A stretch of DNA of 64,000 nt from Labrys miyagiensis (GTDB taxonomy: Bacteria > Pseudomonadota > Alphaproteobacteria > Rhizobiales > Labraceae), in assembly GCF_030160835.1 (NCBI RefSeq), contig NZ_BSPC01000068.1, positions 1 through 64,000 on the forward strand, given 5' to 3'. The notes under the pieces were generated by a model that worked only from the letters and a program-made list of their open reading frames with translations, was not told where the DNA came from and searched no databases. The number at the start of each line of letters is the position of its first letter. The first letter of the stretch is position 1. Position numbers and translations under genes: made by a program. Positions 44,204 to 54,215 of the stretch are shown here, one piece after another.

Positions 44204-45781
44204 ATGAGCATGCGAGTCAAAAGCCTTTTCGGTTTGAGCGTGACGTTAGGCGTATATGCCCTGTTCGCTGCCATTCATTTTGAGCCCGCGCACGGCCAGA
44301 TCTTGGACAGGTCGCCGTGGCCAACCAAGGAATGGCTTACGTCCACACCAGAAGAACAAGGCATGGATTCGTCGGAACTCGCCACGCTCGTTGCCTTTGG
44401 TGCAAGTCACGGCTTTGACAGTTTGCTCGTCGTGCGGCACGGGCGAATAGTGACAGAGGCCACGTATGCGCCCTACACCCCGGATATTCGGCACGATATT
44501 CACTCGTGCACCAAAGCGATTCTCGGCACTCTGGTCGGAATGATCTACAAGGACGGCCAGCTCGACCGTCTCGATCACCCGATGCTGGATTTTTTCGCCG
44601 ATCGCCGCATCGCGAATGTCGACGACAGAAAGAAGGCCATCACCGTCCAAAATCTCTTGGATATGACTTCCGGGCTCGATTGGGATGAGGGCTTCGAGGG
44701 CGGCAAGGAGCAATCGTTCAACGATTTGAAGCAAAGCCCCGATTGGTCCCAGTTCATTCTCGACCGTCCGATGGCGCGTAGACCAGGAGAGGTTTTTTAT
44801 TATGACAGCGGCAATTCGCATTTGCTTTCCGCGATTGTCACCAAACTCACCGGCAAGCCCGCCGAAGAGTACGCAAAGCAAAAGCTTTTTGACCCGCTAG
44901 GCATCACCACCTGGCACTGGGATCGCGATCCTCAAGGTATTTCGACCGGAGGTTGGGGGCTGTCCTTATTGCCGCGCGATATGGCGAAGATCGGCTATTT
45001 GTATTTGCATGGCGGCGAATGGGAGGGAAGGCAATTGCTTCCCCCTGGCTGGTCGGATGTTTTGCATCATCCGACTGTGAACATGCATGCATCAAACGAC
45101 CCCAACCAACGCTATTCGGACCTGTTCTGGGTATTTCCCGGAGGGCGTGTCTTTATGGCGAATGGCTGGCACGGCCAGAACATAGCGGTGTTTCCTGACC
45201 TCGATATCGTGGCGGTGGTGACTGCCCACAAATATGTATCGCAATTCGCGCTGATCGAAGGCATTTACGCAGCAGTCAAGTCTGAGGCGGCGCTCCCCCC
45301 CGCCCCGAAGACCACTGAGTTCCTTGCGGATGTGATCAAGGCTGCATCGGTCGAGAAACGAACGGACGTTAGCCCAACGCCTGAAATCACTCCTTCGATT
45401 TCCGGGAAGAGCTATAAATTTCCCGACAATGACCTAAAGCTAAGCTCGCTCAATTTATTCCTGACTAAGCCGCATCCGCATATTGAATTTGAAATATATA
45501 CAGGTGATCCAGCAACGCCTATCGCGAGGTACGATGAACCAATCGGACTCGATGGATTATATAGCATGGGTTCGCCACTGAAATCTGGCCCTGCTGCAGG
45601 TTACACTACGGCCATGAAAGGAACATGGTTGAATGGGCAAAGTTTTGCAATCGACTTGCAGATTCTGGCATTCGGTGAACAGCGCAAATATCTTCTTACG
45701 TTCAATGGCGAGAAAATCCATATTCGATTCGAAGATGGGGATGGCCGAGTAGTGTCGATTGATGGCAAGCAGGCCGGCTAG
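44204..45781 (+). CDS. Exported beta-lactamase-like serine hydrolase
   Basis: A 525-residue periplasmic protein with a signal peptide (LFGLSVTLGVYALFAAIHFE region, cleavage near 31) and a class C beta-lactamase/penicillin-binding fold. The catalytic SxxK is S101-C-T-K104, the second motif is YDS in FYYDSGNSHL, and the third is HGQ in NGWHGQNIAVF. The extra C-terminal beta-rich domain (about 390-525) is outside the lactamase fold. Such proteins are usually esterases or peptidases. Its stop is directly followed by an IS91 remnant. Base composition is lower in GC than neighbours, hinting at transfer. Confidence 0.88.
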   Translation: MSMRVKSLFGLSVTLGVYALFAAIHFEPAHGQILDRSPWPTKEWLTSTPEEQGMDSSELATLVAFGASHGFDSLLVVRHGRIVTEATYAPYTPDIRHDIHSCTKAILGTLVGMIYKDGQLDRLDHPMLDFFADRRIANVDDRKKAITVQNLLDMTSGLDWDEGFEGGKEQSFNDLKQSPDWSQFILDRPMARRPGEVFYYDSGNSHLLSAIVTKLTGKPAEEYAKQKLFDPLGITTWHWDRDPQGISTGGWGLSLLPRDMAKIGYLYLHGGEWEGRQLLPPGWSDVLHHPTVNMHASNDPNQRYSDLFWVFPGGRVFMANGWHGQNIAVFPDLDIVAVVTAHKYVSQFALIEGIYAAVKSEAALPPAPKTTEFLADVIKAASVEKRTDVSPTPEITPSISGKSYKFPDNDLKLSSLNLFLTKPHPHIEFEIYTGDPATPIARYDEPIGLDGLYSMGSPLKSGPAAGYTTAMKGTWLNGQSFAIDLQILAFGEQRKYLLTFNGEKIHIRFEDGDGRVVSIDGKQAG

Positions 45782-46642
45782 CCTGCCGTCTACGGGCTTC
45801 TGTTCAAAGCCGCGGCGCGGGCGCTTACGACGATCGCCGCCGATTCCAGACATTTGGGCGCTCAGATTGGTCTCACCGCCGTAATGCACACCTGGGGCCA
45901 GAACCTTGATCACCACCCGCATGTCCATTGCATCATTCCCGGCGGCGGCCTCTCGCCCGATGGCAAACGCTGGATATCCTGCCGCCCTGGCTTCTTTCTT
46001 GCTGTTCGCGTGCTCTCGCGCCTGTTTCGCAGACTGTTTCTCGAGGGCCTCGTCGAACTCTTCGAAGCTGGCCAGTTGAGCTTCTTCAATGATCTGGCGG
46101 AACTTGTGGATCGAACCGCATTCCTTGCCCTCCTCGCGCCGCTGGGAAAGCGGGAATGGGTTGTCTACGCCAAGCGCCCATTCGCCGGGCCAGAACAGGT
46201 GCTGGCCTATCTGGCGCGGTACACGCACCGCGTCGCTATCAGCAACAGCCGTCTCGTCGAGATGACGGACGACCATGTCGCCTTTCGTTGGAAGGACTAT
46301 CGCCAGAAGGGGCGATCAAGAGGCAAGACGATGACGCTCGCCGCTGTTGAGTTCATTCGCCGATTTTTGCTTCACATCCTGCCCGAGGGCTTTTGCCGCA
46401 TCCGGCACTACGGCCTCTTCGCCAATGGGCATCGCGCCGGCAAACTCGCTCTATGTCGCCAATTGCTCAGTGCGCCGCACTCCAAAGGCGCACAGGCCAT
46501 ATCCACGGCGGATGCCGATCCGCCGGCCACACCCGCTGGGGTGCCAGCATGCCCCTACTGCGGCGGCCGCATGACGCTCGTCGGCAGCTTTGAGGGATCG
46601 TTTTCGCGCCCGCGCCCAACATGGAGGGCTGATACGTCATGA
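45782..46642 (+). pseudogene. IS91-family (Y2) transposase, 5'-truncated
   Basis: An open frame continuing directly after the hydrolase stop encodes PAVYGLLFKAAARALTTIAA and then the HUH motif DHHPHVHCIIPGGGLS, and the catalytic-tyrosine block EQVLAYLARYTHRVAISNSR, as in IS91-type rolling-circle transposases. The N-terminal portion with the zinc finger is missing, so the element cannot encode a full enzyme, although an ATG at 45854 could give a 262-residue product. The C terminus has a CPYCGG motif. It may have captured flanking genes in the past. Confidence 0.85.
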
Positions 46643-47345
46643 AGCCTTCCACGGGCTCAGCTTCTACCCGTCCGCGCAATTGCATCCCACCCGCGTGCCG
46701 CGGGAACGGCAAGATGCGGCTGCATCGATACGATCCCTCCCCAAAAGCTCGCCGGCCAGGGCTGAAACACCGACAAAAAGCCTTCGAACATCCGACCATC
46801 GCGCGCTTCGCCCGCATCGATCCCTCCGCCCTACTCGCAAACGCACCCCGGCACAGCGCCAAACACCTCCTCGCACCACGTCAATCGCCATAGCGCCAAA
46901 CTCGACCCGCGGTTTCGTGCAACGAAGGTTTCGCAACGCCCCCTAAAATCGGCGCTCGCCCCGGCTCGCGCACCCGAGGGCGTCACGAAACCTCTTAAGT
47001 TATGCGAATCACATAACTGCTTCGCATGTTGGGACTGGGCGCTCCCATCCGCTGCGTTTCACATTGCTTTTGGAAGGCAAGAAGGCAAACCCGGGCGTGA
47101 CGAACATCCGCGACGGGCATTGTTAACTTAAGCTATCTTGCTCAGAAGGACGGCAATTTCTGTTCACCTGGAACGTCTCATTCGGGCATTTTCGGGTCAT
47201 GTGGAAGCTGGGATCTGCAAGAAAATTGCTCAGATCAATGTGCTCGTCGGTTAAGTTGACAGTGCCCCGCAGTGTCATAAGAACCTCTGAAAGCCGCCTC
47301 ACTGCGCCTGTCCGTCCGGCGAAAAGGGATCTTGCTGATCTTGGG
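46643..47345. other. Intergenic after the IS91 remnant
   Basis: No coding sequence is supported. It holds a 6-base inverted repeat at 46999-47017 (GTTATG / CATAAC) and GC-rich sequence that may include the insertion element's other end. Nothing else was recognised. Confidence 0.4.
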
Positions 47346-48161
47346 TCAGACCGGCAACCCGAGCTGCTTTCGCAGGCTCTTGTCGAATGCGGACGCGGGG
47401 ACGAAACGGCGCAGGAAACTGACCTGACGTGCCATTTTGCCCGCCGCATAGCGGCTCTTTGGAGCGGGATCGGTCGCAGCCGCCAAAACGGTCTTGGCTA
47501 CGACTTCGGGCGCATCGCCTTTTTCCATCGCTTTCCGCACGGCTAAATTCATTCTAGCGCGCGCGGAGTCGTAGATATCGAGCAACTGATCCGGCCTGGC
47601 GAGATTGTCCTCGAATGACGTGCGGGTATAGGCGGGCTCGACCAAGACAACGCGAATTCCGAACGGGCGCAGTTCATGGTCAAGCGATTCAGAATAGCCT
47701 TCAATGGCATGTTTGGTCGATGCGTAGAGCGCGAAATAGGGAGCTGGGATAAATCCCTGCACCGAGCTCAGATTGACGATTCTGCCCTTCCTTTGATGGC
47801 GCATTATAGGTAGCACCGCTCTGGTGACGCGCAGAACGCCGAAGACGTTCACGTCGAACAGTGCCTGAGCCTGCGCCATCGAGGATTCCTCTGCGCCGCC
47901 AAGCAGCCCGATGCCGGCATTGTTGACGAGCAGGTCGATGCGCCCAGCCTTGGCCATCACCTCATCGACCAGTTTCGCCACGGACTCATCATCGGTCACG
48001 TCACAGACCAGCATGGTCATACCATCGATGCTTTGGGCGGTCGCACGGCGGCTGGTTCCGAATACGCGAAAACCCGCGTTCTGCAAGGCTTTGGCCGCCG
48101 CGCGCCCGATGCCGGAGGATGCCCCTGTCACCAGGGCGACGCCAGGATTGTTCTTGTTCAT
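47346..48161 (-). CDS. SDR-family oxidoreductase
   Basis: A 271-residue short-chain dehydrogenase: VALVTGASSGIGRAAAKALQ, LLVNNAGIGLLGG, IVNLSSVQG and the active site FALYASTKHAIEGYSESL. The C-terminal end is extended (KMARQVSFLRRFVPASAFDK), which is typical of the longer SDR subgroup. The ATG at 48161 is preferred over a GTG nine bases upstream. The TetR gene is divided from it by about 160 bases on the same strand, so the two may be cotranscribed. Confidence 0.9.
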   Translation of the reverse strand: MNKNNPGVALVTGASSGIGRAAAKALQNAGFRVFGTSRRATAQSIDGMTMLVCDVTDDESVAKLVDEVMAKAGRIDLLVNNAGIGLLGGAEESSMAQAQALFDVNVFGVLRVTRAVLPIMRHQRKGRIVNLSSVQGFIPAPYFALYASTKHAIEGYSESLDHELRPFGIRVVLVEPAYTRTSFEDNLARPDQLLDIYDSARARMNLAVRKAMEKGDAPEVVAKTVLAAATDPAPKSRYAAGKMARQVSFLRRFVPASAFDKSLRKQLGLPV

Positions 48162-48323
48162 GGGATTCACGTCTTTCCTATCGCGAATGTGATGGATCGC
48201 TTGCCTCTTCGTCCCTGCCCTGTTTGTCGGCTGCTTCTCCAGTGGGTTGGGAAAACAGGAACGGTCAGAGGAAAGGCTTCGATGTTGTGCCTGCAGCGCT
48301 CACCCGGGTTGGAGAACCCATCG

Positions 48324-48929
48324 TCATTGGCGCGGTCCGTGCTGGGCATCGCCCGCAGACGACCCCGTCAGAATGCTCTCGGCCGCCGCTTGCAGGAACC
48401 GCTTCGACAACTGCTCGTCGTTCACAGCCCGCGAGAGGACTACCGCACCGACCATGGTCGAGAGAATGGCCATCGCCTTGCCACCGCGCTCCTCGCCGTC
48501 GGCCTCGCCGACCCAAGGACCGAGCATTTCGAGGTAGTCTCTGATCCCGGCTTCGAATGAGGCCTTCACATCGGCGCCGTGCCTGGCAGCATCCGAGCCG
48601 AGCGCAACGACCGGACAGCCTTCCATCTTTTCCGCGCCGTGCTCCATGCTGAGGTAGAACGCGATTACCGCGCCAAGCGGGTCCTGCGGATTGGTCGCAC
48701 CTGCGGCTGACCATCGTTGAAAGGCACTCTCCAATGCCCGCCTGGACGCTTGCGCAGCCAAGTCGTCCTTCGACGCGAACTGCTTGTAAAACGCGCCCTG
48801 GGTCAGCCCGGCACTCTCCATCAGGTCCTTGAGACCGATGCCATCGAAGCCGTGTTCCCGAAAGAGGCGGCTGGCAACATCGATCACGGTTTGCCTATTT
48901 TTGTCAGCCTGAGTGCGACTCACACGCAT
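48324..48929 (-). CDS. TetR/AcrR-family repressor
   Basis: A 201-residue regulator with N-terminal TetR HTH (NRQTVIDVASRLFREHGFDG, GLKDLMESAGLTQGAFYKQF, about residues 10-58) and a helical ligand-binding domain (EHGAEKMEGCPVVALGSDAA). It is divergent from an RND efflux operon, and the intervening 84 bases contain a large perfect palindrome, so it almost certainly represses the pump and itself. The ligand is unknown. Confidence 0.92.
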   Translation of the reverse strand: MRVSRTQADKNRQTVIDVASRLFREHGFDGIGLKDLMESAGLTQGAFYKQFASKDDLAAQASRRALESAFQRWSAAGATNPQDPLGAVIAFYLSMEHGAEKMEGCPVVALGSDAARHGADVKASFEAGIRDYLEMLGPWVGEADGEERGGKAMAILSTMVGAVVLSRAVNDEQLSKRFLQAAAESILTGSSAGDAQHGPRQ

Positions 48930-48941
48930 CGCCGATCTCCA

Positions 48942-48998
48942 AAATTAGATTGCGTTTAACATCTATATTCGATATAGAGTTCGAACGCAATCTAATTT
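48942..48998. promoter_or_regulatory. Palindromic operator between tetR and the RND operon
   Basis: A perfect 15-base inverted repeat, AAATTAGATTGCGTT (48942-48956) and its complement (48984-48998), flanks an inner 6-base palindrome CTATAT-TCG-ATATAG (48963-48977). The whole element fills most of the divergent promoter region, lying 15 bases before the adaptor start, and is the likely binding site for the TetR protein. Confidence 0.8.
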
Positions 48999-49013
48999 GG
49001 CAAGGCGACAAGC

Positions 49014-50126
49014 ATGAAAATGAGACCCGCTATTATGGTGTCGGGCGCCCTGATCGCGGGGCTTGGGGTGGCCGCCTTTGTCGCGCTTTCCCTTTCCGGG
49101 CAGAAAGCCGCGGCCCTGACCGACCCGAGACAGGAAGCGCCTGTCGTCAGACTGGCAGTGGCAGCGCCGGTGACCGGTTCCGAACGGGCCTTCACGGGTA
49201 TCGTCGGGGCAAGGGTGGAGAGCAATCTAGGTTTTCGCGTTCCCGGTAAGATTGTGGAACGGCTGGTGAATGCCGGTCAGCAGGTCAAAGCCCATCAGCC
49301 GCTGATGCGAATCGACGAAACCGACCTCCGCTTGGCGCTGACGGCGAAGCGCAACGCTGTGACTGCGGCACGCGCTGTGCTGACACAGGCGAGCGCCGAC
49401 GAGTCGCGCTATGCAGTTCTGGTCAAAAACGGACTGGCGGCAACGCCGCAGCGTTATGAGCAGGCGAAGGCTGCGCTCGATACTGCGACGGCACAGCTTG
49501 CCGCAGCGGAAGCGGAAGCGAAGGTGGCGGAGAATGAGGCCGCCTATTCCGTTCTGGTAGCGGATGCCGATGGAACGGTAATCGAAACGCTTGCCGAGCC
49601 GGGACAGGTCGTCTCCGCCGGTCAGGCCGTGGCTCGACTTGCCCACGCCGGGCCCCGCGAGGCGGTGGTCGCACTGCCCGAAACGATCCGGCCGGCGATC
49701 GGCTCGGTGGCCGAGGCCAGTGTGTACGGGAGCGATGGGCGTCATTACACGGCACATCTCCGGCAGCTATCGGATTCCGCCGACGCCCAGACCCGCACCT
49801 ATGAAGCCCGCTATGTGCTCGACGGCGAGGCCGCGGCAGCACCGCTTGGAGCAACGGTCACCATTCGGTTGGTCAATCAGGCGAGCCAGCCTGAGGTGGA
49901 AGTGCCACTCGGAGCTGTGCTGGACAATGGCCAGAGCACCGGCGTCTGGGTCTTGGATGGCGCCACCTCGACGGTGAAATTTCAGCCCGTCAAGCTTGTT
50001 CGCGTGACCAGCGAAACCGCTGTGATTTCAGGATTGTGGTCAGGGGCACCGGTTGTTTCGCTCGGGGCTCATCTTCTGCAGGAGGGCGCTCGCGTCCGGA
50101 CTGCTTCTGGAAGCGGGAGCAACTGA
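49014..50126 (+). CDS. RND efflux periplasmic adaptor (membrane fusion protein)
   Basis: A 370-residue adaptor with an N-terminal membrane anchor (IMVSGALIAGLGVAAFVALS), lipoyl-type halves (FRVPGKIVERLVNAGQQV and VADADGTVIETLAEPGQVV), a helical hairpin between about 100 and 160, and a beta-barrel domain. It links the RND pump to an outer-membrane channel. It is the first gene of the operon and begins 84 bases from the divergent tetR. Its stop overlaps the pump start (TGATG). Confidence 0.92.
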   Translation: MKMRPAIMVSGALIAGLGVAAFVALSLSGQKAAALTDPRQEAPVVRLAVAAPVTGSERAFTGIVGARVESNLGFRVPGKIVERLVNAGQQVKAHQPLMRIDETDLRLALTAKRNAVTAARAVLTQASADESRYAVLVKNGLAATPQRYEQAKAALDTATAQLAAAEAEAKVAENEAAYSVLVADADGTVIETLAEPGQVVSAGQAVARLAHAGPREAVVALPETIRPAIGSVAEASVYGSDGRHYTAHLRQLSDSADAQTRTYEARYVLDGEAAAAPLGATVTIRLVNQASQPEVEVPLGAVLDNGQSTGVWVLDGATSTVKFQPVKLVRVTSETAVISGLWSGAPVVSLGAHLLQEGARVRTASGSGSN

Positions 50127-53100
50127 TGAGCCTCAATCTGTCCGCGCTTGCGGTTCGCGAACGCGCCGTCACCCTGTTCTTCATCGTGCTCCTGGCTGCC
50201 GCCGGCGTCTATGCTTTCGTCAAGTTGGGGCGGGCGGAGGATCCATCCTTTACCATCAAGACGCTGACGGTCACGACCGTATGGCCGGGCGCGACCGCGC
50301 GCGAGATGCAGGATCTCGTCGCCGAGCCGCTCGAAAAGCGTATCCAGGAGCTGACGTATTATGACCGTGTCGAGACGACAACACGGCCAGGCTATGCCTT
50401 TCTGACCGTTACGCTGAAGGATAGCACGCCACCCTCCGCGGTTGAGGAAGAGTTCTACCAGGCGCGTAAGAAACTCGGAGACGAAGCGCGGAATCTGCCG
50501 CCCGGCGTTCTCGGCCCGTTCGTCAACGACGAATATTCCGATGTGAGCTTCGGCCTATACGCGCTAAAGGCCAACGGCATGCCGATGCGCGAGCTTGTAC
50601 GGCAGGCCGAAGCGATCCGACAGGATCTTCTGCATGTGCCCGGCGTGAAGAAGATCAACATCCTCGGCGAGCGCCCCGAACAGATTTTTGTCGAGTTTTC
50701 CTATGCCAAACTCGCCACGCTTGGCGTATCGGCGCAGGACATAGCCTCTGCCTTGCAGCGGCAAAACACCGTCACGCCGGCGGGTTCGATCGATACGCGA
50801 GGCCCGCAGGTCTTCATCCGGTTCGATGGAGCCTATGACAGCGTCCAGGCGATCGCCGATACTCCGATCGTCGCCGGCGGACGCACGTTGAAACTCTCCG
50901 ACATCGCAGATGTGCGGCGCGGTTACGAAGATCCTGCGACTTACATCATCCGCCACGAGGGTGAGCCCGCCGTCATGCTTGGGGCGGTGATGCAGCAGGG
51001 GTGGAACGGGTTGGAGCTCGGCAAAGCCCTGGCTGAGAGATCGGCCGCCATCGCACAGACACTGCCTCTCGGAATGACGCTCGCCAAGGTCAGCGACCAG
51101 GCGGTGAACATCGAAGAGGCGGTTGGCGAGTTCATGCTGAAATTCGTGATGGCGCTCGGCGTCGTGCTGTTCGTCAGTCTGGTCGCACTCGGCTGGCGGG
51201 TTGGTATCGTCGTGGCCCTGGCCGTTCCGCTGACGCTTGCCGTTGTGTTCCTCATTATGCTGGAAACAGGCCGGTTCTTCGACCGTATTACGCTTGGTGC
51301 GCTCATTCTGGCGCTCGGCCTTCTCGTCGACGACGCTATTATTGCCATCGAGGTGATGGTGGTGAAGATGGAAGAGGGCGTGGACCGCATTAAGGCGGCC
51401 GCCCATGCCTGGAGCCATACGGCGGCGCCGATGCTCTCGGGCACGCTCGTGACAATCATCGGGCTGATGCCGGTTGGCTTTGCCAGTTCGACCGCCGGCG
51501 AGTACGCGGGCAACATCTTCTGGGTCGTCGGTTTCGCGCTGATCGTTTCCTGGATCGTGGCGGTGATCTTCACCCCTTACCTCGGCGTCAAGTTGCTACC
51601 TGCGATCAAGCCAGTCGAGGGTGGCCATCACGCCATCTACGACACGCCGAATTACCGGCGCCTGCGGAGGGTGATCAAATTCACCGTGCGCCACAAGTTT
51701 GTGACCTGCGCCGTCGTTGGCGTCGCCATGGCTCTCTCTGTCGTTGGAATGGGAGCGGTGAAACAGCAGTTCTTCCCGACGTCGGATCGTCCCGAGGTGC
51801 TGGTCGAAGTGCGCATGCCGGAAGGCACGAGTATCGAGGCAACGACGGCTGCGGTCGAAAAGCTCGAACGCTGGCTGAAGGAGCAGCCTGAGGCGAAGAT
51901 CGTCACGAGCTACATCGGCCAGGGCGCTCCGCGCTTCTTCTTTGCCATGGCGCCGGAATTGCCGGACCCGGCTTTCGCCAAGATCGTTGTTCTAACCCCT
52001 GACGCGGGGGCGCGCGAGACGTTGAAACATCGGCTCCGCGATGCGGTAGCACAAGGGCTGGCACCCGAAGCCTTCGTTCGCGTCACGCAACTCGTATTCG
52101 GTCCTTACACGGCATTTCCTGTCGAATTCCGCATCATGGGACCCGATCCTACGCAATTGTATCAGATTTCCGAGAAGGCCCTCGACATCATGCGGGGCGT
52201 CGCGGACGTGCGCCAGGCCAACCGCGACTGGGGCAATCGTACGCCCGTACTTCGCTTTATCCCCGACCAGGATCGGCTGAACCTCATCGGCCTTTCGCCG
52301 GCCGAGGCGGCCCAGCAGATGCAGCTGCTGCTGACGGGCATTCCGGTCACGCAGGTTCGCGAGAACATTCGCAACGTTCCCGTGGTGGCGCGTAGCGCCG
52401 GCGAAAATCGCCTTGATCCGGCACGGCTGGCCGATTTTTCGCTGATAAGCCGGGATGGCCGCCAGGTTCCGCTCGATCAGATTGGCCGTTCCGAAATCCG
52501 GTTTGAGGAACCGATCCTGAAACGCCGCGATCGAACGCCGGTCATCACGATCCGGTCCGATATCAACGAGGCGACGCAGCCTCCGGAGGTTTCGCAACAG
52601 GTCATGAAGGCACTTCAGCCGCTGATCGCTTCGCTTCCGGCGGGCTATCGCATCGAGATGGGCGGAAATATCGAGGAGTCGCTCAAGGCCAATGTCGCGC
52701 TTGTCAAGATATTCCCAGCTATGATCGCTGCCATGTTGATCGTGATTATCTTGCAGGTTCGCAGCCTCTCGACGATGACCATGGTCATGTTGACGGCACC
52801 CCTCGGTCTTGCTGGTGTGGTTCCGACGTTGCTTATGTTCAATCAGCCCTTCGGGTTCAATGCTATCCTCGGACTGATAGGACTGGCAGGAATCCTGATG
52901 CGCAACACGCTGATCCTGACTGAGCAGATCAAGGAGAATCAAGCGGCCGGGCTTGACGACTACCATGCCGTCATCGAGGCGACTGTCCAGCGGACACGGC
53001 CCGTTATCCTGACCGCACTGGCTGCGGTTCTTGCGTTCATTCCACTGACACACTCGGTGTTCTGGGGATCAATGGCCTATACGCTTATCGGCGGCACGGC

Positions 53101-53236
53101 GGCCGGCACCGTGTTAATCCTGCTGTTCCTTCCAGCGCTCTATGCCGCGTGGTTCCGGATCAGGCCGCCTGCGGATGAAATCCATGAGGGTTCGAAGGAG
53201 GAACCGGAACGGCAAGCAGCAATGGCTGCAGAATAG
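50126..53236 (+). CDS. RND-family efflux pump
   Basis: A 1036-residue inner-membrane pump of the HAE/AcrB-type RND family. The N-terminal helix is MSLNLSALAVRERAVTLFFI; the proton-relay Asp pair is in GLLVDDAIIAIEVMVVKM, and the pattern repeats in the second half (GLIGLAGILMRNTLILTEQI), where one acidic residue is replaced as usual. Twelve transmembrane segments and two large periplasmic loops are evident. It exports toxic compounds together with the upstream adaptor. The start is fixed by the overlap with the adaptor stop. Confidence 0.93.
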   Translation: MSLNLSALAVRERAVTLFFIVLLAAAGVYAFVKLGRAEDPSFTIKTLTVTTVWPGATAREMQDLVAEPLEKRIQELTYYDRVETTTRPGYAFLTVTLKDSTPPSAVEEEFYQARKKLGDEARNLPPGVLGPFVNDEYSDVSFGLYALKANGMPMRELVRQAEAIRQDLLHVPGVKKINILGERPEQIFVEFSYAKLATLGVSAQDIASALQRQNTVTPAGSIDTRGPQVFIRFDGAYDSVQAIADTPIVAGGRTLKLSDIADVRRGYEDPATYIIRHEGEPAVMLGAVMQQGWNGLELGKALAERSAAIAQTLPLGMTLAKVSDQAVNIEEAVGEFMLKFVMALGVVLFVSLVALGWRVGIVVALAVPLTLAVVFLIMLETGRFFDRITLGALILALGLLVDDAIIAIEVMVVKMEEGVDRIKAAAHAWSHTAAPMLSGTLVTIIGLMPVGFASSTAGEYAGNIFWVVGFALIVSWIVAVIFTPYLGVKLLPAIKPVEGGHHAIYDTPNYRRLRRVIKFTVRHKFVTCAVVGVAMALSVVGMGAVKQQFFPTSDRPEVLVEVRMPEGTSIEATTAAVEKLERWLKEQPEAKIVTSYIGQGAPRFFFAMAPELPDPAFAKIVVLTPDAGARETLKHRLRDAVAQGLAPEAFVRVTQLVFGPYTAFPVEFRIMGPDPTQLYQISEKALDIMRGVADVRQANRDWGNRTPVLRFIPDQDRLNLIGLSPAEAAQQMQLLLTGIPVTQVRENIRNVPVVARSAGENRLDPARLADFSLISRDGRQVPLDQIGRSEIRFEEPILKRRDRTPVITIRSDINEATQPPEVSQQVMKALQPLIASLPAGYRIEMGGNIEESLKANVALVKIFPAMIAAMLIVIILQVRSLSTMTMVMLTAPLGLAGVVPTLLMFNQPFGFNAILGLIGLAGILMRNTLILTEQIKENQAAGLDDYHAVIEATVQRTRPVILTALAAVLAFIPLTHSVFWGSMAYTLIGGTAAGTVLILLFLPALYAAWFRIRPPADEIHEGSKEEPERQAAMAAE

Positions 53237-53671
53237 AGGCTTTGTCTAGCTGCGGGTTGAGCTATCTGGGAGCTGCTGATCCATATGTGTTCCGGCCCAG
53301 TGGGCTGCAAGTCGCGCTAACCACGGTAGCCACACGGCTAGGTATATGGACTGGATTGCGATGGCTGATGAGATTTGGAGAAGATGCTCCTATGTCAGGG
53401 TTCGAAATCGAAAAGCGACTTCGAACCAGCCTCGTCGTAAGGGTGAGAAGGAAAATATCCAGGCAGGGCCTCATGGCCAATGCGCGGGTCGGCCTTAAGC
53501 TTGTCCCGACCAGTCGTATTGTTGAAATCGCTCCTAGTCATCGATCTGGGATCAAAATTTGATATTGGCGTAACAAGATGGCTCTCGCTCGGAGGGCTGC
53601 GACGCCCCTCCGCTGAAAGGCGGCGACCGCCGGGGATCCGACGCGAGCCGATCCCCAGCGACATATCGATA
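53237..53671. other. Intergenic, no gene recognised
   Basis: The interval between the RND pump and the convergent SRPBCC gene has overlapping open frames on both strands, but none resembles a known protein or has a good start signal. Confidence 0.4.
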
Positions 53672-54172
53672 TTACTTGCCCTCGGAGACCCACTTGAGGG
53701 TCGCGAGCCAGATCTCATGGCCGTGATGCATGAGGCTCTCGTCGGTCGCGCGGAGATGAGTAGCATCCTTGCCCTTGCCGACTTCATCGGTGACGACCCG
53801 ACAGGAATCGCCGAACGAGGCTAGATACCAGGTATGATAGAAAGTGGGTTGGGCTCCCGGCGCGTAGCCGTACCAGCCGATGCGGCTGAACGGCTCGAAC
53901 TCGTTGATGCGGCTCTCGAGAGGCAAGCCGAATGTTTCCCACCGGAAGATCGTACCGCTCTGCAAAATGTTGCCGCCGCCAGCGTTGATCTGGACGTTCT
54001 TCGAGTTCGGATACCATTGCGGCCACTTGGTGGCGTCGATGATGTGGCTCCAGATTTTCTCGCAACTCGCGTTGATCACCAGTTCGTTGTGGGAGAACAA
54101 GTCAGCCGTCGTCGGATCGAAACCTTCCGGCCAGTGGATATCGGGCGAACGGTTCGCCAGGTCGCTCTGCAT
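53672..54172 (-). CDS. SRPBCC/polyketide cyclase-like protein
   Basis: A 166-residue START/SRPBCC-fold protein: VINASCEKIWSHIIDATKWP, QWYPNSKNVQINAGGG, then SRIGWYGYAPGAQPTFYHTW and HGHEIWLATLKWVSEG. Such proteins bind hydrophobic ligands or act as cyclases/aromatases. The ATG at 54172 has AAGGAGCACG upstream. An ISKra4-type element begins 17 bases upstream of the start codon, so the native promoter has been displaced and expression may depend on the element. Confidence 0.85.
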   Translation of the reverse strand: MQSDLANRSPDIHWPEGFDPTTADLFSHNELVINASCEKIWSHIIDATKWPQWYPNSKNVQINAGGGNILQSGTIFRWETFGLPLESRINEFEPFSRIGWYGYAPGAQPTFYHTWYLASFGDSCRVVTDEVGKGKDATHLRATDESLMHHGHEIWLATLKWVSEGK

Positions 54173-54215
54173 GGTCGTGCTCCTTGTTTGGAGAGCAGGA
54201 AAAAGCGTGGGGTGT

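Noticed and set aside
46590-46946. Two open frames after the IS91 remnant
   Set aside because: Basic, proline-rich, frame-neutral translations overlapping the transposase end without start signals.
53242-53787. Open frames on both strands between the RND pump and the SRPBCC gene
   Set aside because: No similarity to known proteins, no good ribosome binding sites, and the frames overlap on opposite strands.
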